A stretch of DNA of 64,000 bases, taken from the NCBI RefSeq assembly GCF_000429845.1, contig NZ_KE386972.1, positions 78,940 to 142,939 on the forward strand, given 5' to 3'. The notes under the pieces were generated by a model. That model did no database searches, was not told where the DNA came from, and saw only the letters and a program-made list of their open reading frames with translations. Positions 52,534 to 63,078 of this stretch are shown here, in pieces; position 1 is the stretch's first letter, and each line of letters begins with the position of its first letter. Position numbers and translations under genes: made by a program. This DNA comes from Comamonas composti DSM 21721. GTDB taxonomy: Bacteria; Pseudomonadota; Gammaproteobacteria; Burkholderiales; Burkholderiaceae_C.

Positions 52534-53256
52534 ATGACTTCCCAGAACCCGCTTTCCACTTTTTCCGTCACGCGCAAATGGCCTGCGGCCCACCCCGAGC
52601 GCCTGCAGCTTTATTCGCTGCCCACGCCCAACGGCGTCAAGATCTCGATTGCGCTGGAAGAGATGCAACTGCCCTATGAGGCGCACCTGGTCAGCTTCGA
52701 GACCAACGACCAGCTCACGCCCGAGTTCGTGGGCACCTTTCCCAACAACAAGATTCCGGCCATCATCGACCCCCAGGGTCCGCACGGCAAACCGCTGGTG
52801 CTGTTCGAATCAGGCGCCATCCTGATCTATCTGGCCGAGAAGTGCGCCAGCCCCTTGCTGCCCGTCGAGCCGGCTGCGCGCTATGAAACCCTGCAGTGGC
52901 TGATGTTCCAGATGGGCGGCGTGGGCCCGATGTTCGGCCAGGTCGGCTTCTTCCACAAATACGCGGGCAAGAGCTTCGAGGACAAGCGCCCGCGCGACCG
53001 CTACGTCAACGAAGCGGCACGCCTGCTGCGCGTGCTGGAGCAGCGCATGCAGGGCCGCACCTGGATCATGGGCGAGACCTACACGATTGCCGACATCGCC
53101 ATCTGGCCCTGGGTGCGCAACATGGTCACGGAGAGCGGCTACAACGCCGCAAGCCTGGTCGGCTGGAGCGAGTGCACCGAGCTGCAGCGCGTGCTTGCGG
53201 CCTTCGAGCAGCGCCCGGCCGTGCAAAAGGGCTTGCAGATTCCGCCACGCGGCTGA
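52534..53256 (+). CDS. Glutathione S-transferase, nu class (YghU/YfcG-like)
   Basis: A 240-residue GST. The thioredoxin-fold domain has LYSLPTPNGVKISIALEEM (residues ~28-46), the Asn/Thr pair typical of the nu class, PNNKIPAIID (~75) and FESGAILIYLAEK (~95). The helical domain ends with TIADIAIWPWVRNM. Nu-class enzymes reduce disulfides or peroxides of glutathione. The ATG at 52534 follows GAGGTG. A pirin gene follows 138 bp later. Confidence 0.93.
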   Translation: MTSQNPLSTFSVTRKWPAAHPERLQLYSLPTPNGVKISIALEEMQLPYEAHLVSFETNDQLTPEFVGTFPNNKIPAIIDPQGPHGKPLVLFESGAILIYLAEKCASPLLPVEPAARYETLQWLMFQMGGVGPMFGQVGFFHKYAGKSFEDKRPRDRYVNEAARLLRVLEQRMQGRTWIMGETYTIADIAIWPWVRNMVTESGYNAASLVGWSECTELQRVLAAFEQRPAVQKGLQIPPRG

Positions 53257-53394
53257 GCCCGGCGCCGCTTGCGGCAGCACACTGTTGCATGCCTGGGCCG
53301 GACTGTTGCGCCCACGGTGGCTTTCAAACGCGGCTCCAGCCCGCATGTGAGTGCTTGACGCGCCTGGATGGCGCGCACTCACAAGGACAGCCAC

Positions 53395-54468
53395 ATGACC
53401 CAAGCCACTCCCATTCTGCAAGTCCAGCCCCTGGGGCCTCTTTGGCCGACCATGGACCCGTTTCTGTTCTGCGCCCACCACGACGACGCCTATCCGGCCA
53501 GCAACGGGCAGATGGGCGTAGAGGCCGTGGAGTTCGAGGGTCGGCACATGGGCAGCGACTTCAGCCGCCGCGACGGCTTTTCCATGTACCACGGCGAGCC
53601 GGTCCCGGGCTTTCCCGGCCATCCGCATCGCGGCTTCGAGACCGTGACCCTGGTGCGCAAGGGCCTGATCGATCACTCCGACTCCCTGGGTGCTGCGGCG
53701 CGCTACGGCGGCGGCGATGTGCAGTGGCTGACCGCAGGCCGGGGCATCCAGCATGCGGAGATGTTTCCGCTGCTGGAGACCGGACAGGCCAACCCGCTGG
53801 AGCTGTTCCAGATCTGGCTCAACCTGCCTGCACGCTCCAAGATGGTGGAGCCGCACTTCACCATGTTCTGGCACGAGCGCATTCCGCGCATCACACAGCA
53901 CGATGCCCAGGGACGCGAGACCGAGATCACGGTGATTGCGGGCGCCCTGCCCGCCACCGGCGAGCAGCCGCAGGCCAGGCCGCTGGCGCCGCCACCCGAA
54001 TCCTGGGCCGCCGATCCCGGGGCCGATGTCGCGATCTGGACCTTGAAGCTCGCGCCTGGCGCACGCTGGACCCTGCCGCGCGCGGCCGGCGAGGCCACGC
54101 AGCGCATGCTCTACTTCTTTGCGGGCGCGGGCCTGCGGATCGGCGGCAAGGCCGTGCATGCGCATGCGGCCCTGCAAGTCAATGCCCAGCACGACTGGGA
54201 GTTGTTCAACGGCGGCAATGCGCCCATCGAATGCCTGCTGCTGCAAGGCCGGCCGATCGGCGAGCCCGTGGTCCAGTACGGCCCGTTCGTGATGAACAGC
54301 CAGGAGCAGATCATGCAAACCCTGCAGGATTACCGCCGCACCCAGTTCGGCGGCTGGCCCTGGTCCGACCAGGCACCCGTGCACGGCGCACAGTACCGGC
54401 GCTTTGCACGCTACCCGGGCCGGACCGAGGATGAGGAGCCGGCTTTCGCAGCCGCACGCCAAGGCTGA
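53395..54468 (+). CDS. Pirin family cupin protein, copy 2 (long form)
   Basis: A 357-residue pirin, longer than copy 1. The metal ligands are kept (GHPHRGFETVTLVRKG near 77, TAGRGIQHAEMF near 120), and the second cupin ends GRPIGEPVVQYGPFVMNSQEQI. The extra length is an insertion near residues 185-210 and a C-terminal tail (YRRFARYPGRTEDEEP). The start was chosen at ATG 53395 for its upstream AAGGACA. A perfect hairpin with T4 follows the stop. Confidence 0.9.
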   Translation: MTQATPILQVQPLGPLWPTMDPFLFCAHHDDAYPASNGQMGVEAVEFEGRHMGSDFSRRDGFSMYHGEPVPGFPGHPHRGFETVTLVRKGLIDHSDSLGAAARYGGGDVQWLTAGRGIQHAEMFPLLETGQANPLELFQIWLNLPARSKMVEPHFTMFWHERIPRITQHDAQGRETEITVIAGALPATGEQPQARPLAPPPESWAADPGADVAIWTLKLAPGARWTLPRAAGEATQRMLYFFAGAGLRIGGKAVHAHAALQVNAQHDWELFNGGNAPIECLLLQGRPIGEPVVQYGPFVMNSQEQIMQTLQDYRRTQFGGWPWSDQAPVHGAQYRRFARYPGRTEDEEPAFAAARQG

Positions 54469-54483
54469 GACAATGCGGGTCGG

Positions 54484-54507
54484 GGCGCTGCGATCGCAGC
54501 GCCTTTT
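54484..54507 (+). terminator. Intrinsic terminator after pirin copy 2
   Basis: A 20-base perfect palindrome, GGCGCTGCGATCGCAGCGCC, is followed by TTTT. It lies 15 bp after the pirin stop and before slyD. Confidence 0.75.
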
Positions 54508-54581
54508 CTGACCACGACCTGCGCGAGTCCGGCACCAGGCCGGAACTGCTGCTTGCGCAGGTCCCATCGAGTTTTCATGCC

Positions 54582-55052
54582 ATGAACATCACCCAAGACT
54601 GCGCCGTCACCATCCGCTACAAGATCACCGACAAGCTGGGCAAGCTGCTGGACCAGGGCGATGTGGCCTATCTGCATGGCGGCTACGACAACATCTTCGC
54701 CAAGGTCGAAGCCGCGCTGGACGGCAAGACCGTGGGCGACACCCAGACCGTGGATCTGGCCGTGGACGAGGCCTTTGGCGCGCGTGACGAAAGCCTCAAG
54801 CGCAGCATCCCAAAGGGCGAGTTTCCCCCGGGCGTGAAGGTGGGCGGCCAGTTGCGCGGCACCAATGACCAGGGCGAACCCCAGATCTACCACGTGGTCA
54901 AGATCAAGGGCCCGGTCGTGCTCCTTGACGGCAACCACCCCCTGGCCGGCCAGGAGCTGCGCTTTTCCTGCAAGATCAACGAAGTGCGTGCGGCCACGGC
55001 TGTGGAAATCGAGCACCGCCATGTGCATGGCGGACATGGACACCACCATTGA
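54582..55052 (+). CDS. slyD: FKBP-type peptidyl-prolyl isomerase SlyD
   Basis: A 156-residue SlyD. The FKBP part (YKITDKLGKLLDQGDVAYLHGG, then GARDESLKRSIPKGEFP) surrounds the IF chaperone insert, with GQEL and FSCKINEVRAATAVEIEH. The C-terminal metal-binding tail is short but His-rich (EHRHVHGGHGHHH). It acts as a folding catalyst and nickel-handling chaperone in the cytoplasm. The tail lacks the long Cys/His extension of E. coli SlyD. Confidence 0.95.
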   Translation: MNITQDCAVTIRYKITDKLGKLLDQGDVAYLHGGYDNIFAKVEAALDGKTVGDTQTVDLAVDEAFGARDESLKRSIPKGEFPPGVKVGGQLRGTNDQGEPQIYHVVKIKGPVVLLDGNHPLAGQELRFSCKINEVRAATAVEIEHRHVHGGHGHHH

Positions 55053-55334
55053 GCCTGGCCCCCTCGCTCCTTTGGGAACCGGGACTTTGACGAGGCCAGC
55101 CAAGGCCTCAGAACGTGTTTACGATCTCAGAATTCATCTAAAAAGTGAGCTGCCAGCGCCCTTCATTCCTTGACTTCAGATGTTTTTCTATCTGAAGTGT
55201 CGGCGGCCTCAAATCTGAAGTGCAACACCCTTCAAAGTTGAGGCCACTTCGCCCGGTCTCTGACACAGAGCATCCGTGCGTCCCTTTCCGCCATCGCGAC
55301 CCAAAGACCTCGGATGGTGCCCAAACCAGGCGCT
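55053..55334. other. Intergenic region between slyD and cycA (convergent)
   Basis: It holds a lone half of the 19-bp inverted repeat (55110-55128) and three copies of an ATCTGAAGT-type motif. Two of these form a hairpin ACTTCAGAT/ATCTGAAGT at about 55173-55200. No gene is supported. Confidence 0.6.
55110..55128. mobile_element. Solo end of the 19-bp inverted-repeat element
   Basis: AGAACGTGTTTACGATCTC matches the left ends of copies A and B perfectly, with no partner end within several hundred bases. It is therefore a truncated copy or a scar. Confidence 0.6.
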
Positions 55335-56750
55335 TCAGCCTTGTGAGAGCTTGCTGACGGCCGCCACGCGGCGGCGCACAAACAGGTAGGCCACGGCCAG
55401 CAGCACAAACCACAGCGGTGTCACCACCAGAGCCTGGCGCGTGTCGTCTTTGAGGGTCAGCAGCAGCAGAATGCCGGCAAAAAATGCCAGGCAGGCCACG
55501 CACATGGCCACGCCACCGGGCATTTTGAAGCGCGAGGCCGCATGCAGGGCCGCACGCTGGTGGCGATAGACCATGTACGACAGCAAAATCAGCGACCAGA
55601 CAAACATGAACAAGATGGCCGACACCGTGGTCACCAACGTGAAGGCGGTGACCAGGTCAGGAACCACCCACATCAGAAAAGCGCCCAGCAGCAGGCAAAT
55701 GCAGGAGAACAGCAGGCCGCGCGAAGGAACGCTGCGCGGAGACAGACGATAAAAAGCCTTGGGCGCATCGCCCTTGAGCGCCAGGCCGTAAAGCATGCGG
55801 CTGGTGGAGAACACGCCGCTATTGGCCGAAGAAGCCGCCGAGGTCAGCACCACGAAGTTGATCACGCCGGCCGCAGCAGGCAGGCCGGCCAGCACAAACA
55901 GCTCCACAAAAGGACTTTTGTCCGGCACCACATCACGCCAGGGCGTAACGGCCATGATGGCGATCAGCGCCAGCACGTAGAAAACGATGATGCGCACCGG
56001 AATCGAGTTGATGGCGCGCGGCAGCGTGCGCTCGGGGTCCTTGGCTTCGGCTGCCGTGGTGCCCACCAGCTCGATGCCGACAAAGGCAAACACCGCAATC
56101 TGGAAGCCCGCGAAAAAGCCCAGCAGACCGTTGGGGAACATACCCCCGTCGTTCCACAGATTCGACAGCGAGGCCGCACGCCCGGCCGGCGACACAAAGC
56201 CGCCCACCACCATGTACAGGCCTGTGGCGATCAGGCCCACGATGGCCACGATCTTGATCATGGCAAACCAGAACTCGGTCTCCCCGAACAACTTGACGGT
56301 CAGCAGATTCAAGCCCAGCAGCACCAGCACACAGGCAATGGCCGGGGCCCACTGCGGCAGATCCGGCCACCAGAACTGGGCATAGGCCGAGATGGCGATT
56401 ACATCGGCAATGCCGGTGACGATCCAGCAGAACCAGTAGGTCCATCCGGTGAAAAAGCCCGCCCAGGGCCCCAGCAGATCGGCCGAGAAATCGATGAAAG
56501 ATTTGTACTGCAGATTGGACAGCAGCAACTCGCCCATGGCCCGCATCACAAAGAACAGCATGACGCCGATGGCCATGTAGACAAAGATGATGGAGGGCCC
56601 CGCCAGGCTGATGGTTTTGCCCGAGCCCATGAACAGGCCCGTGCCTATGGCGCCGCCAATGGCGATCAGTTGAATGTGGCGGTTGGTGAGATTGCGTTGC
56701 AGGTCGTCATGGCCATCGGGGCCCGGCGTGCCTGATGCCTTGCGAGTCAT
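55335..56750 (-). CDS. cycA: D-serine/D-alanine/glycine transporter CycA
   Basis: A 471-residue APC-family permease with about 12 helices. It agrees with E. coli CycA over long stretches, such as LTNRHIQLIAIGGAIGTGLF (residues ~19-38), DLLGPWAGFFTGWTYWFCW, FFAGFQIAVFAFVGIELVGT, TSAASSANSGVFSTSRMLYG and LKDDTRQALVVTPLW near the end. It imports D-serine, D-alanine and glycine (and D-cycloserine) by proton symport. The ATG at 56750 is chosen; the open frame begins 37 codons earlier but without conservation. Confidence 0.93.
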   Translation of the reverse strand: MTRKASGTPGPDGHDDLQRNLTNRHIQLIAIGGAIGTGLFMGSGKTISLAGPSIIFVYMAIGVMLFFVMRAMGELLLSNLQYKSFIDFSADLLGPWAGFFTGWTYWFCWIVTGIADVIAISAYAQFWWPDLPQWAPAIACVLVLLGLNLLTVKLFGETEFWFAMIKIVAIVGLIATGLYMVVGGFVSPAGRAASLSNLWNDGGMFPNGLLGFFAGFQIAVFAFVGIELVGTTAAEAKDPERTLPRAINSIPVRIIVFYVLALIAIMAVTPWRDVVPDKSPFVELFVLAGLPAAAGVINFVVLTSAASSANSGVFSTSRMLYGLALKGDAPKAFYRLSPRSVPSRGLLFSCICLLLGAFLMWVVPDLVTAFTLVTTVSAILFMFVWSLILLSYMVYRHQRAALHAASRFKMPGGVAMCVACLAFFAGILLLLTLKDDTRQALVVTPLWFVLLAVAYLFVRRRVAAVSKLSQG

Positions 56751-57078
56751 CTGGGGAAACCTTTGCAAAAGCCGCTCCACCACGGCCCAGCACACCGCCG
56801 TTGCGGTGCCGGACCGCGAAGGCGGACGAAAAACCTGAAATCCGAAAAAGTCCGCCAGCATAAACCAGGCCGGCGAATCTCAGACCACAGCAACGCAACA
56901 TGCCTGGCACCGCATCAGAAGTCATGCGCAGCACTGCGGCGGGACAGCCAGGCGGGGCCGCTGTGGTGATTTTCTGCGCACATGCAGGCAGCGTCTACAT
57001 ATGCAGCTGCGCAATAGATAGCAAAAAAGGGAGCGGAGCCCCCTTTTGCGTTGGCCTGGAACAGGGCCGGACTGTGGC
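56751..57078. other. Intergenic region between argC and cycA
   Basis: The 328 bases contain the argC terminator (57023-57047) and, presumably, the cycA promoter. I see no gene, riboswitch or repeat-family copy here. Confidence 0.5.
57023..57047 (-). terminator. Intrinsic terminator after argC
   Basis: On the minus strand AAAAGGG and CCCTTTT pair around GGCTCCGCT, followed by a run of six T residues in all. It lies 32 bp beyond the argC stop. Confidence 0.75.
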
Positions 57079-58011
57079 TTACAAGCCCAGCATCAATTGC
57101 AGGTTCTGCACCGCAGCGCCGCTGGCACCCTTGCCCAGATTGTCCAGGCGGGCAATCAGCACGGCCTGGCGGTGCTGCTCGTTGGCAAACACTCGCAGCT
57201 CCAGCTGGTTGGTGCCCGCCAGCGTGTCGGCGGCCAGCTTCAGGTCGTCGGTAGGTGGCAGCACCTTGACCCAGTGGGCGGCGGTATTGGTCTTGGCATA
57301 GTGGCTGGCCAGGGCGTCATGCAAGTCGGCGGCCTTGGGCGCACCGGGCAGCAGGTCCAGGTGCAACGGCAGTTGCACCAGCATGCCCTGGGCAAAATTG
57401 CCCACGGCCGGGATGAACACCGGGCGCCGCGTCATGCCGGTGTAGTGCAGGATTTCGGGGATGTGCTTGTGCGACAGGCCCAGGGCATAGGCCTCGTAAG
57501 GCGCAGCCGTACCGGCCTCATAGGCTTCCATCATGGGACGGCCCCCACCGGAATAGCCCGACACCGAGGGCAGGCTCACCGGGTAGTCGGCGGGCAGCAA
57601 GCCGGCGGCCACCAGCGGCGCCAGCAGAGCGATGGCGCCCGTGGCATAGCAGCCAGGGTTGCTCACGCGGGTGGCGGCCTGGACCGCCTCCAGCTGGCCT
57701 GCGCGCAGCTCGGGGAAGCCATAGACCCAGCCCGCTGCGGTGCGGTGGGCGGTGGAAGCGTCGATGATCTTGATGGCGCGGCCCGTCTCTGCCGTGATGG
57801 CGTCCACCATGGCCACGGTCTCGCGGGCGGCGTCGTCGTGCAGGCACAGGATGACCAGATCCACACCCGCAATCAGCTGGCGCTTGGCAGCGGGGTCCTT
57901 TCGCAGCGCGGGATCAATGCTGACCAGTTCCACACTGGCCATTCCCTGCAGGCGGTCACGGATTTGCAGCCCCGTGGTTCCGGCCTCGCCATCGATAAAA
58001 ATCTTTGCCAT
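57079..58011 (-). CDS. argC: N-acetyl-gamma-glutamyl-phosphate reductase, type 2
   Basis: A 310-residue enzyme of the short AGPR type 2 family. The nucleotide-binding start is [19 protein letters not shown], the catalytic Cys is in [12 protein letters not shown] (~residue 117), and the segments [10 protein letters not shown] and LSHKHIPEI are present. It makes N-acetylglutamate semialdehyde from the acyl phosphate with NADPH in arginine synthesis. It is monocistronic here, with its own terminator. Confidence 0.95.
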   Translation of the reverse strand: MAKIFIDGEAGTTGLQIRDRLQGMASVELVSIDPALRKDPAAKRQLIAGVDLVILCLHDDAARETVAMVDAITAETGRAIKIIDASTAHRTAAGWVYGFPELRAGQLEAVQAATRVSNPGCYATGAIALLAPLVAAGLLPADYPVSLPSVSGYSGGGRPMMEAYEAGTAAPYEAYALGLSHKHIPEILHYTGMTRRPVFIPAVGNFAQGMLVQLPLHLDLLPGAPKAADLHDALASHYAKTNTAAHWVKVLPPTDDLKLAADTLAGTNQLELRVFANEQHRQAVLIARLDNLGKGASGAAVQNLQLMLGL

Positions 58012-58450
58012 TACAGCAATGCTCCTAGCCAGCCATGCACCCGCACGGCATTGAGACCATGCATCAAGACCTTGTCAGGCCTTGAACCCAGATAAAGCCT
58101 GCATTGTAGGGCCCACACTCTTGACCGCCGGCCTGACTTGGGCGCAGCGGCTCAATAGAAGATGCGACAGGTTGTTGCACTCCCGCCCAGCCACTCCAGT
58201 CCTCTATAAGACATAGGAGATCGGCAGCCCTGTCTGCCGCCTCCCTGAGGGCGATACTCATGAAGCATCAAGGACTTAGCCTGCATCCATCCTGTTGCGT
58301 GCCAGGGATTTGCCAAGAAAGCCGCATGGCTTCAGGCCCAGCCCCATTCGGAGCAGCATGGTACATTTGCCGGCTGCCGGGTCACCGCGCCTTGAGGCGA
58401 GCGCCTTCAGGACTACCAGGCCATCCCCCTATTTGTTTGAGAGAGACATC
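58012..58450. other. Intergenic region upstream of sucC
   Basis: The 439 bases carry the divergent promoters of argC and sucC. A -10-like TATAAG is at 58205-58210, but no -35 element lies at the right distance. A short open frame at 58260-58454 overlaps sucC and has no recognisable feature, so it is not called. Confidence 0.4.
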
Positions 58451-59611
<1,161 letters not shown>

Positions 59612-59632
59612 GAAGCCCTCGGAGAACCACTC

Positions 59633-60526
59633 ATGTCGATCTTTATCAACAAAGACACCAAAGTCATCACCCAGGGCATCACCGGCAAGACCGGCCAGTT
59701 CCACACGGAAAAGTGCCAAGAATACGCGAACGGCAAGAACTGCTTCGTGGCTGGCGTGAACCCCAAGAAGGCCGGCGAGAAGATTTTTGACATCCCAATC
59801 TACGGCTCGGTCAAGGACGCTGCCAAGGACACCGGCGCCACCGTGTCGGTGATCTATGTGCCGCCCGCAGGCGCAGCTGCTGCGATCTGGGAAGCCGTGG
59901 AAGCCGATCTGGACCTGGCGATTTGCATCACCGAAGGCATTCCTGTTCGCGACATGCTGGAAGTGCGCAACAAGATGAAGGCCAAGGAAGCCGCTGGCGG
60001 CAAGCGCACCCTGCTGCTGGGCCCCAACTGCCCTGGCCTGATCACGCCCGACGAGATCAAGATCGGCATCATGCCCGGTCACATCCACAAAAAGGGCCGC
60101 GTGGGCGTGGTGAGCCGTTCCGGCACGCTGACCTACGAAGCCGTGGCACAGCTGTCCGAGCTGGGCATTGGCCAGTCCTCCGCCGTGGGCATTGGTGGCG
60201 ACCCCATCAACGGCCTGAAGCACATCGACGTGATGCGCGCCTTCAACGACGATCCCGACACCGATGCCGTGATCATGATCGGTGAAATCGGCGGTCCCGA
60301 CGAAGCCGAAGCCGCCATGTGGTGCAAGGCCCATATGAAGAAGCCCATCGTGGGCTTCATCGCTGGCGTGACTGCCCCTCCCGGCAAGCGCATGGGCCAC
60401 GCAGGTGCCCTGATCTCCGGCGGCGCCGACACGGCCGATGCCAAGCTGGCCATCATGGAAGAGTGCGGTTTCACCATCACCCGCAATCCTTCCGAAATGG
60501 GCCGCCTGCTCAAGGGCCTGCTGTAA
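59633..60526 (+). CDS. sucD: Succinyl-CoA synthetase alpha subunit
   Basis: A 297-residue subunit that carries the phosphohistidine. It has the start [21 protein letters not shown], the CoA-binding Rossmann part, the [12 protein letters not shown] segment and the active-site His in [14 protein letters not shown] (~residue 250). It ends at 60526 and is followed by a strong terminator. Confidence 0.98.
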   Translation: MSIFINKDTKVITQGITGKTGQFHTEKCQEYANGKNCFVAGVNPKKAGEKIFDIPIYGSVKDAAKDTGATVSVIYVPPAGAAAAIWEAVEADLDLAICITEGIPVRDMLEVRNKMKAKEAAGGKRTLLLGPNCPGLITPDEIKIGIMPGHIHKKGRVGVVSRSGTLTYEAVAQLSELGIGQSSAVGIGGDPINGLKHIDVMRAFNDDPDTDAVIMIGEIGGPDEAEAAMWCKAHMKKPIVGFIAGVTAPPGKRMGHAGALISGGADTADAKLAIMEECGFTITRNPSEMGRLLKGLL

Positions 60527-60630
60527 GCAGCGTGCAAGCTGTCACAAGGGAATGCCCTTGTGACGATTTACGCAGAACTACGAATCAAAGGCGTGCGCTA
60601 CGACGCCTAAACTGACGACTTCCATAAAGA

Positions 60631-60664
60631 AAAAGCGCCAAGGATTCAGCCCCTTGGCGCTTTT
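60631..60664 (+). terminator. Intrinsic terminator after sucCD
   Basis: A 13-bp perfect stem (AAAAGCGCCAAGG/CCTTGGCGCTTTT) with an 8-base loop. It ends in TTTT, and the A-tract at its 5-prime side allows function in both directions. Confidence 0.85.
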
Positions 60665-60690
60665 CGATTCATAACAGCGGAGTCATCGTC

Positions 60691-61383
60691 ATGGAGTTTC
60701 TCAGTACCAGCGACTTCTGGATCGGTCTTGTCAAGATCATCTGGATCAACATCATTCTCTCGGGCGACAACGCCGTCGTCATCGCCCTCGCAGCGCGCTC
60801 ACTGCCTGCACAGCAGCAGAAAAAAGCAATCATGTTCGGGTCCGGTGCAGCCGTCGTGCTGCGCATCATCCTGACCGTGGTCGCCGCCAAACTGCTCGAA
60901 CTCTCCTTCCTGCAAATCATTGGCGGCTGCCTGCTGCTATGGATAGGCCTGCAACTGCTGAGCGGCGGCGAGGAGGAAGAAGGCGAATCCAAAGGCCAGA
61001 GCGGCATGCTGACCGCCATACGCACCATCCTGATTGCCGACCTGGTGATGAGCCTGGACAACGTGATTGCCGTGGCGGCCACGGCCCAGGGCAATATGGT
61101 GCTGCTGATTCTGGGTCTGGCGATTTCCATTCCCTTGGTGATCTTCGGCTCCACGCTGATGGTTAAACTCATGGAGCGCTTCCCCGTCATTGTTGTTCTG
61201 GGGGCGGCCCTGATCGGCTGGGTTGGCGGTGAAACCATTGTCAACGACCGCCTGCTGCACGACTTTACCGCAGCCAGCCCCTGGCTCCACTATGTCGCCG
61301 CCGCTGCCGGCGCCCTGCTGGTTGTGGGTCTGGGCAAGCTCCTGCAAGCCAGAAGCAACAAGACCAGTCCGCTTGAGGCCTGA
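60691..61383 (+). CDS. TerC-family integral membrane protein (YjbE-like)
   Basis: A 230-residue protein with about seven membrane helices. TerC landmarks are WINIILSGDNAVVIALAARSLP (residues ~14-35) and the paired ADLVMSLDNVIAVAATAQGN (~115-135), each with the conserved Asp-Asn. The family is implicated in manganese export and in metalating exported enzymes. A central hydrophilic loop (GGEEEEGESKG) is cytoplasmic. It has its own downstream terminator. Confidence 0.92.
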   Translation: MEFLSTSDFWIGLVKIIWINIILSGDNAVVIALAARSLPAQQQKKAIMFGSGAAVVLRIILTVVAAKLLELSFLQIIGGCLLLWIGLQLLSGGEEEEGESKGQSGMLTAIRTILIADLVMSLDNVIAVAATAQGNMVLLILGLAISIPLVIFGSTLMVKLMERFPVIVVLGAALIGWVGGETIVNDRLLHDFTAASPWLHYVAAAAGALLVVGLGKLLQARSNKTSPLEA

Positions 61384-61406
61384 GAACGGGCAGGCCATCT
61401 TTCCTT

Positions 61407-61439
61407 GGGCGCGCTACCTTCATGGCAGCGCGCCCTTTT
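61407..61439 (+). terminator. Intrinsic terminator after the TerC gene
   Basis: GGGCGCGCT and AGCGCGCCC form a perfect 9-bp stem with an 11-base loop, followed by TTTT. It lies 24 bp after the stop. Confidence 0.8.
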
Positions 61440-61537
61440 GGCAAGCCTTGTTAAACAAAAACACTCGATACAACCAATAAAAAATCTCAATCAAATGAGA
61501 AGAAGGGCTTATTTCGCCCCAATGTTTCACAGCCTTG

Positions 61538-61556
61538 TTTTTGTAAAATACAAAAA
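61538..61556. promoter_or_regulatory. AT-rich dyad upstream of the PP2C gene
   Basis: TTTTTGTA-AAA-TACAAAAA is a perfect 8-bp inverted repeat in an AT-rich island (about 61445-61570). The island is unlike its GC-rich surroundings and lies ~100 bp upstream of the phosphatase start. It may be a regulator or nucleoid-protein site. Confidence 0.4.
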
Positions 61557-61656
61557 TAATAATTGATAGCCGACTCCCAGCTCGACTGGTGTTTTGCCGC
61601 ATGTTTCTCACGGTGCGTTCACCTCCGGACTGCACTGCCCCCATTGTTTAACTGCC

Positions 61657-62481
61657 ATGCACAATTCATCCAGTATTCAGCCTTTGGGGGCCATCAAGCC
61701 GCTTTACGCCATGGTTGCCCGAACCGATGGCGGCAAGCGTCGCAGCAACAACGAAGATGCCGTGGGCATCCACCCTGACGCACTGCCTTGGCCTATTGCC
61801 GTTCTGGCCGACGGCATGGGCGGCTTCAACGCCGGAGAAGTTGCTAGTGCCATGGCAACCAGCCTGCTCCCGGCCGCCCTGCAGAGCTACGCCATTCCCA
61901 CCCCACAAAACGACAGTGAAAAAGAGCGCACCCAACTGCGGCATGCTCTCATGGAGTCACTGACACTGACCAACTCGGCCATCCTGAATGCTGCCCAGCA
62001 GACCCCGGGATGCCAGGGCATGGGGACCACGGTCATCACCGCAGCTCTGTTGCCTGGCAGGCTGATGCTGGCCCACCTGGGCGACTCCCGAGCTTATGGC
62101 TGGAGACAGGGCCAGTTGCACCGCCTCACCCGTGACCACACCTGGCTGCAAGCGGAAATAGATGCAGGGCGCATGCAAGAGCAGCAAGGCCGGCAATCCG
62201 GCCTGGGCCACCTGTTGACGCGCGCGCTGGGAGTTGCCCGCAGTGTTGCCCCGGATCTCAATGAATGGCCATTGCTGCCAGGCGATCGGATACTGCTGTG
62301 CTCGGATGGGCTGACCGACATGCTCAGCGACAAAATCATTGCCAGCCTGTTTGCCCAAGGTCTGTCTCTGCCCCTGCTGCTGACGGCCTTGGTGAATGCC
62401 GCCAACAACGCGGGCGGCCATGACAACATCGGTGTAGTGCTTATCGAGGTTCCTCACACCCCTGCTCTCTGCAACTCCTGA
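61657..62481 (+). CDS. PP2C-type serine/threonine phosphatase
   Basis: A 274-residue metal-dependent phosphatase. PP2C motifs in order: RSNNEDAVG (~residue 30), LADGMGGFNAGEVAS (~51), GMGTTVITA (~120), LAHLGDSRAYGW (~138), LCSDGLTDML (~216) and GGHDNIGVVLIEV near the end. The family removes phosphate from Ser/Thr of proteins and pairs with PknB-type kinases. The next gene encodes an FHA protein, a phosphothreonine reader, but no kinase is in the window. ATG 61711 is an alternative start. Confidence 0.93.
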   Translation: MHNSSSIQPLGAIKPLYAMVARTDGGKRRSNNEDAVGIHPDALPWPIAVLADGMGGFNAGEVASAMATSLLPAALQSYAIPTPQNDSEKERTQLRHALMESLTLTNSAILNAAQQTPGCQGMGTTVITAALLPGRLMLAHLGDSRAYGWRQGQLHRLTRDHTWLQAEIDAGRMQEQQGRQSGLGHLLTRALGVARSVAPDLNEWPLLPGDRILLCSDGLTDMLSDKIIASLFAQGLSLPLLLTALVNAANNAGGHDNIGVVLIEVPHTPALCNS

Positions 62482-62488
62482 AAGCCGG

Positions 62489-62519
62489 GCACCGGCCCGC
62501 GCAGTTGCGGGGCCGGTGC
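62489..62519 (+). terminator. Strong hairpin after the PP2C gene, without T-tract
   Basis: GCACCGGCCC and GGGCCGGTGC form a perfect 10-bp stem with an 11-base loop. No T-run follows, so it may act as a stabiliser or Rho-independent pause only. Confidence 0.5.
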
Positions 62520-62551
62520 ATGCATGTGCTGCAAGTACTTGGCCCGGCCTT

Positions 62552-62735
62552 AGAGCGTGTTTACGATCTCCTCGCGGCGCGCCCGCAAAGGCACTGGCCC
62601 GAAGGATTGGTGCGAAATCGGGCTATTTTCTAGCGCTGAAGCTTGCTTGCACCCCGGTGCAAGCTGCGGCCCATCGACTCGAACTCATCCCGATTGCGCT
62701 CCAACGCGCCTGCGTAGAGATCGTGAACACGCTCT
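62552..62735. mobile_element. 184-bp short variant of the structured element, copy C (inverted)
   Basis: The ends AGAGCGTGTTTACGATCTC (62552-62570) and GAGATCGTGAACACGCTCT (62717-62735) differ by one base from perfect complementarity. The interior, read on the minus strand, matches the left half of copies A and B, including the GCTTGCACC/GGTGCAAGC hairpin. The right-half arm of about 85 bp is missing. Confidence 0.8.
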
Positions 62736-63078
62736 TAGAGGCAATCGGCTGACGAGCAACTTCATCACGCCAGATCCCAAACCTTGGCATTGCGCCAGCA
62801 GTCGATATCCTGGCTCACCCGGCTATTTGCAGCCCAAGACCAAGCGTCACATAAGAGCAAGATTGTTAAATTCTGTCCAAAAATACTGCCATTTGTTGCG
62901 TACAGACACCAAAAAGTGCAAAAGTTCCTCTTTCCTTCACTAAAACCAGGCTCCGCAGTATCTGTCTATAGTAATTCTTCGTAAATTCAAGCACCATTTA
63001 CTTCTTTTGCAGCAAAAACGCTAGGATACAAATCCCTATGCACTGCATGCAGCCGACCCCCTCATGGAGCTTTTGAGC
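62736..63078. other. Lower-GC region upstream of the FHA gene
   Basis: The 343 bases are clearly less GC-rich than the window average and show no gene. They probably contain the FHA promoter; no boxes could be fixed with confidence. Confidence 0.4.

Noticed and set aside
55130..55135. GAATTC beside the solo element end as a cloning or assembly junction
   Set aside because: A single restriction site is expected by chance and proves nothing; read coverage would be needed.
58165..58210. Sigma-70 promoter for sucC from TTGTTG and TATAAG
   Set aside because: The spacing is far from 16-18 bp.
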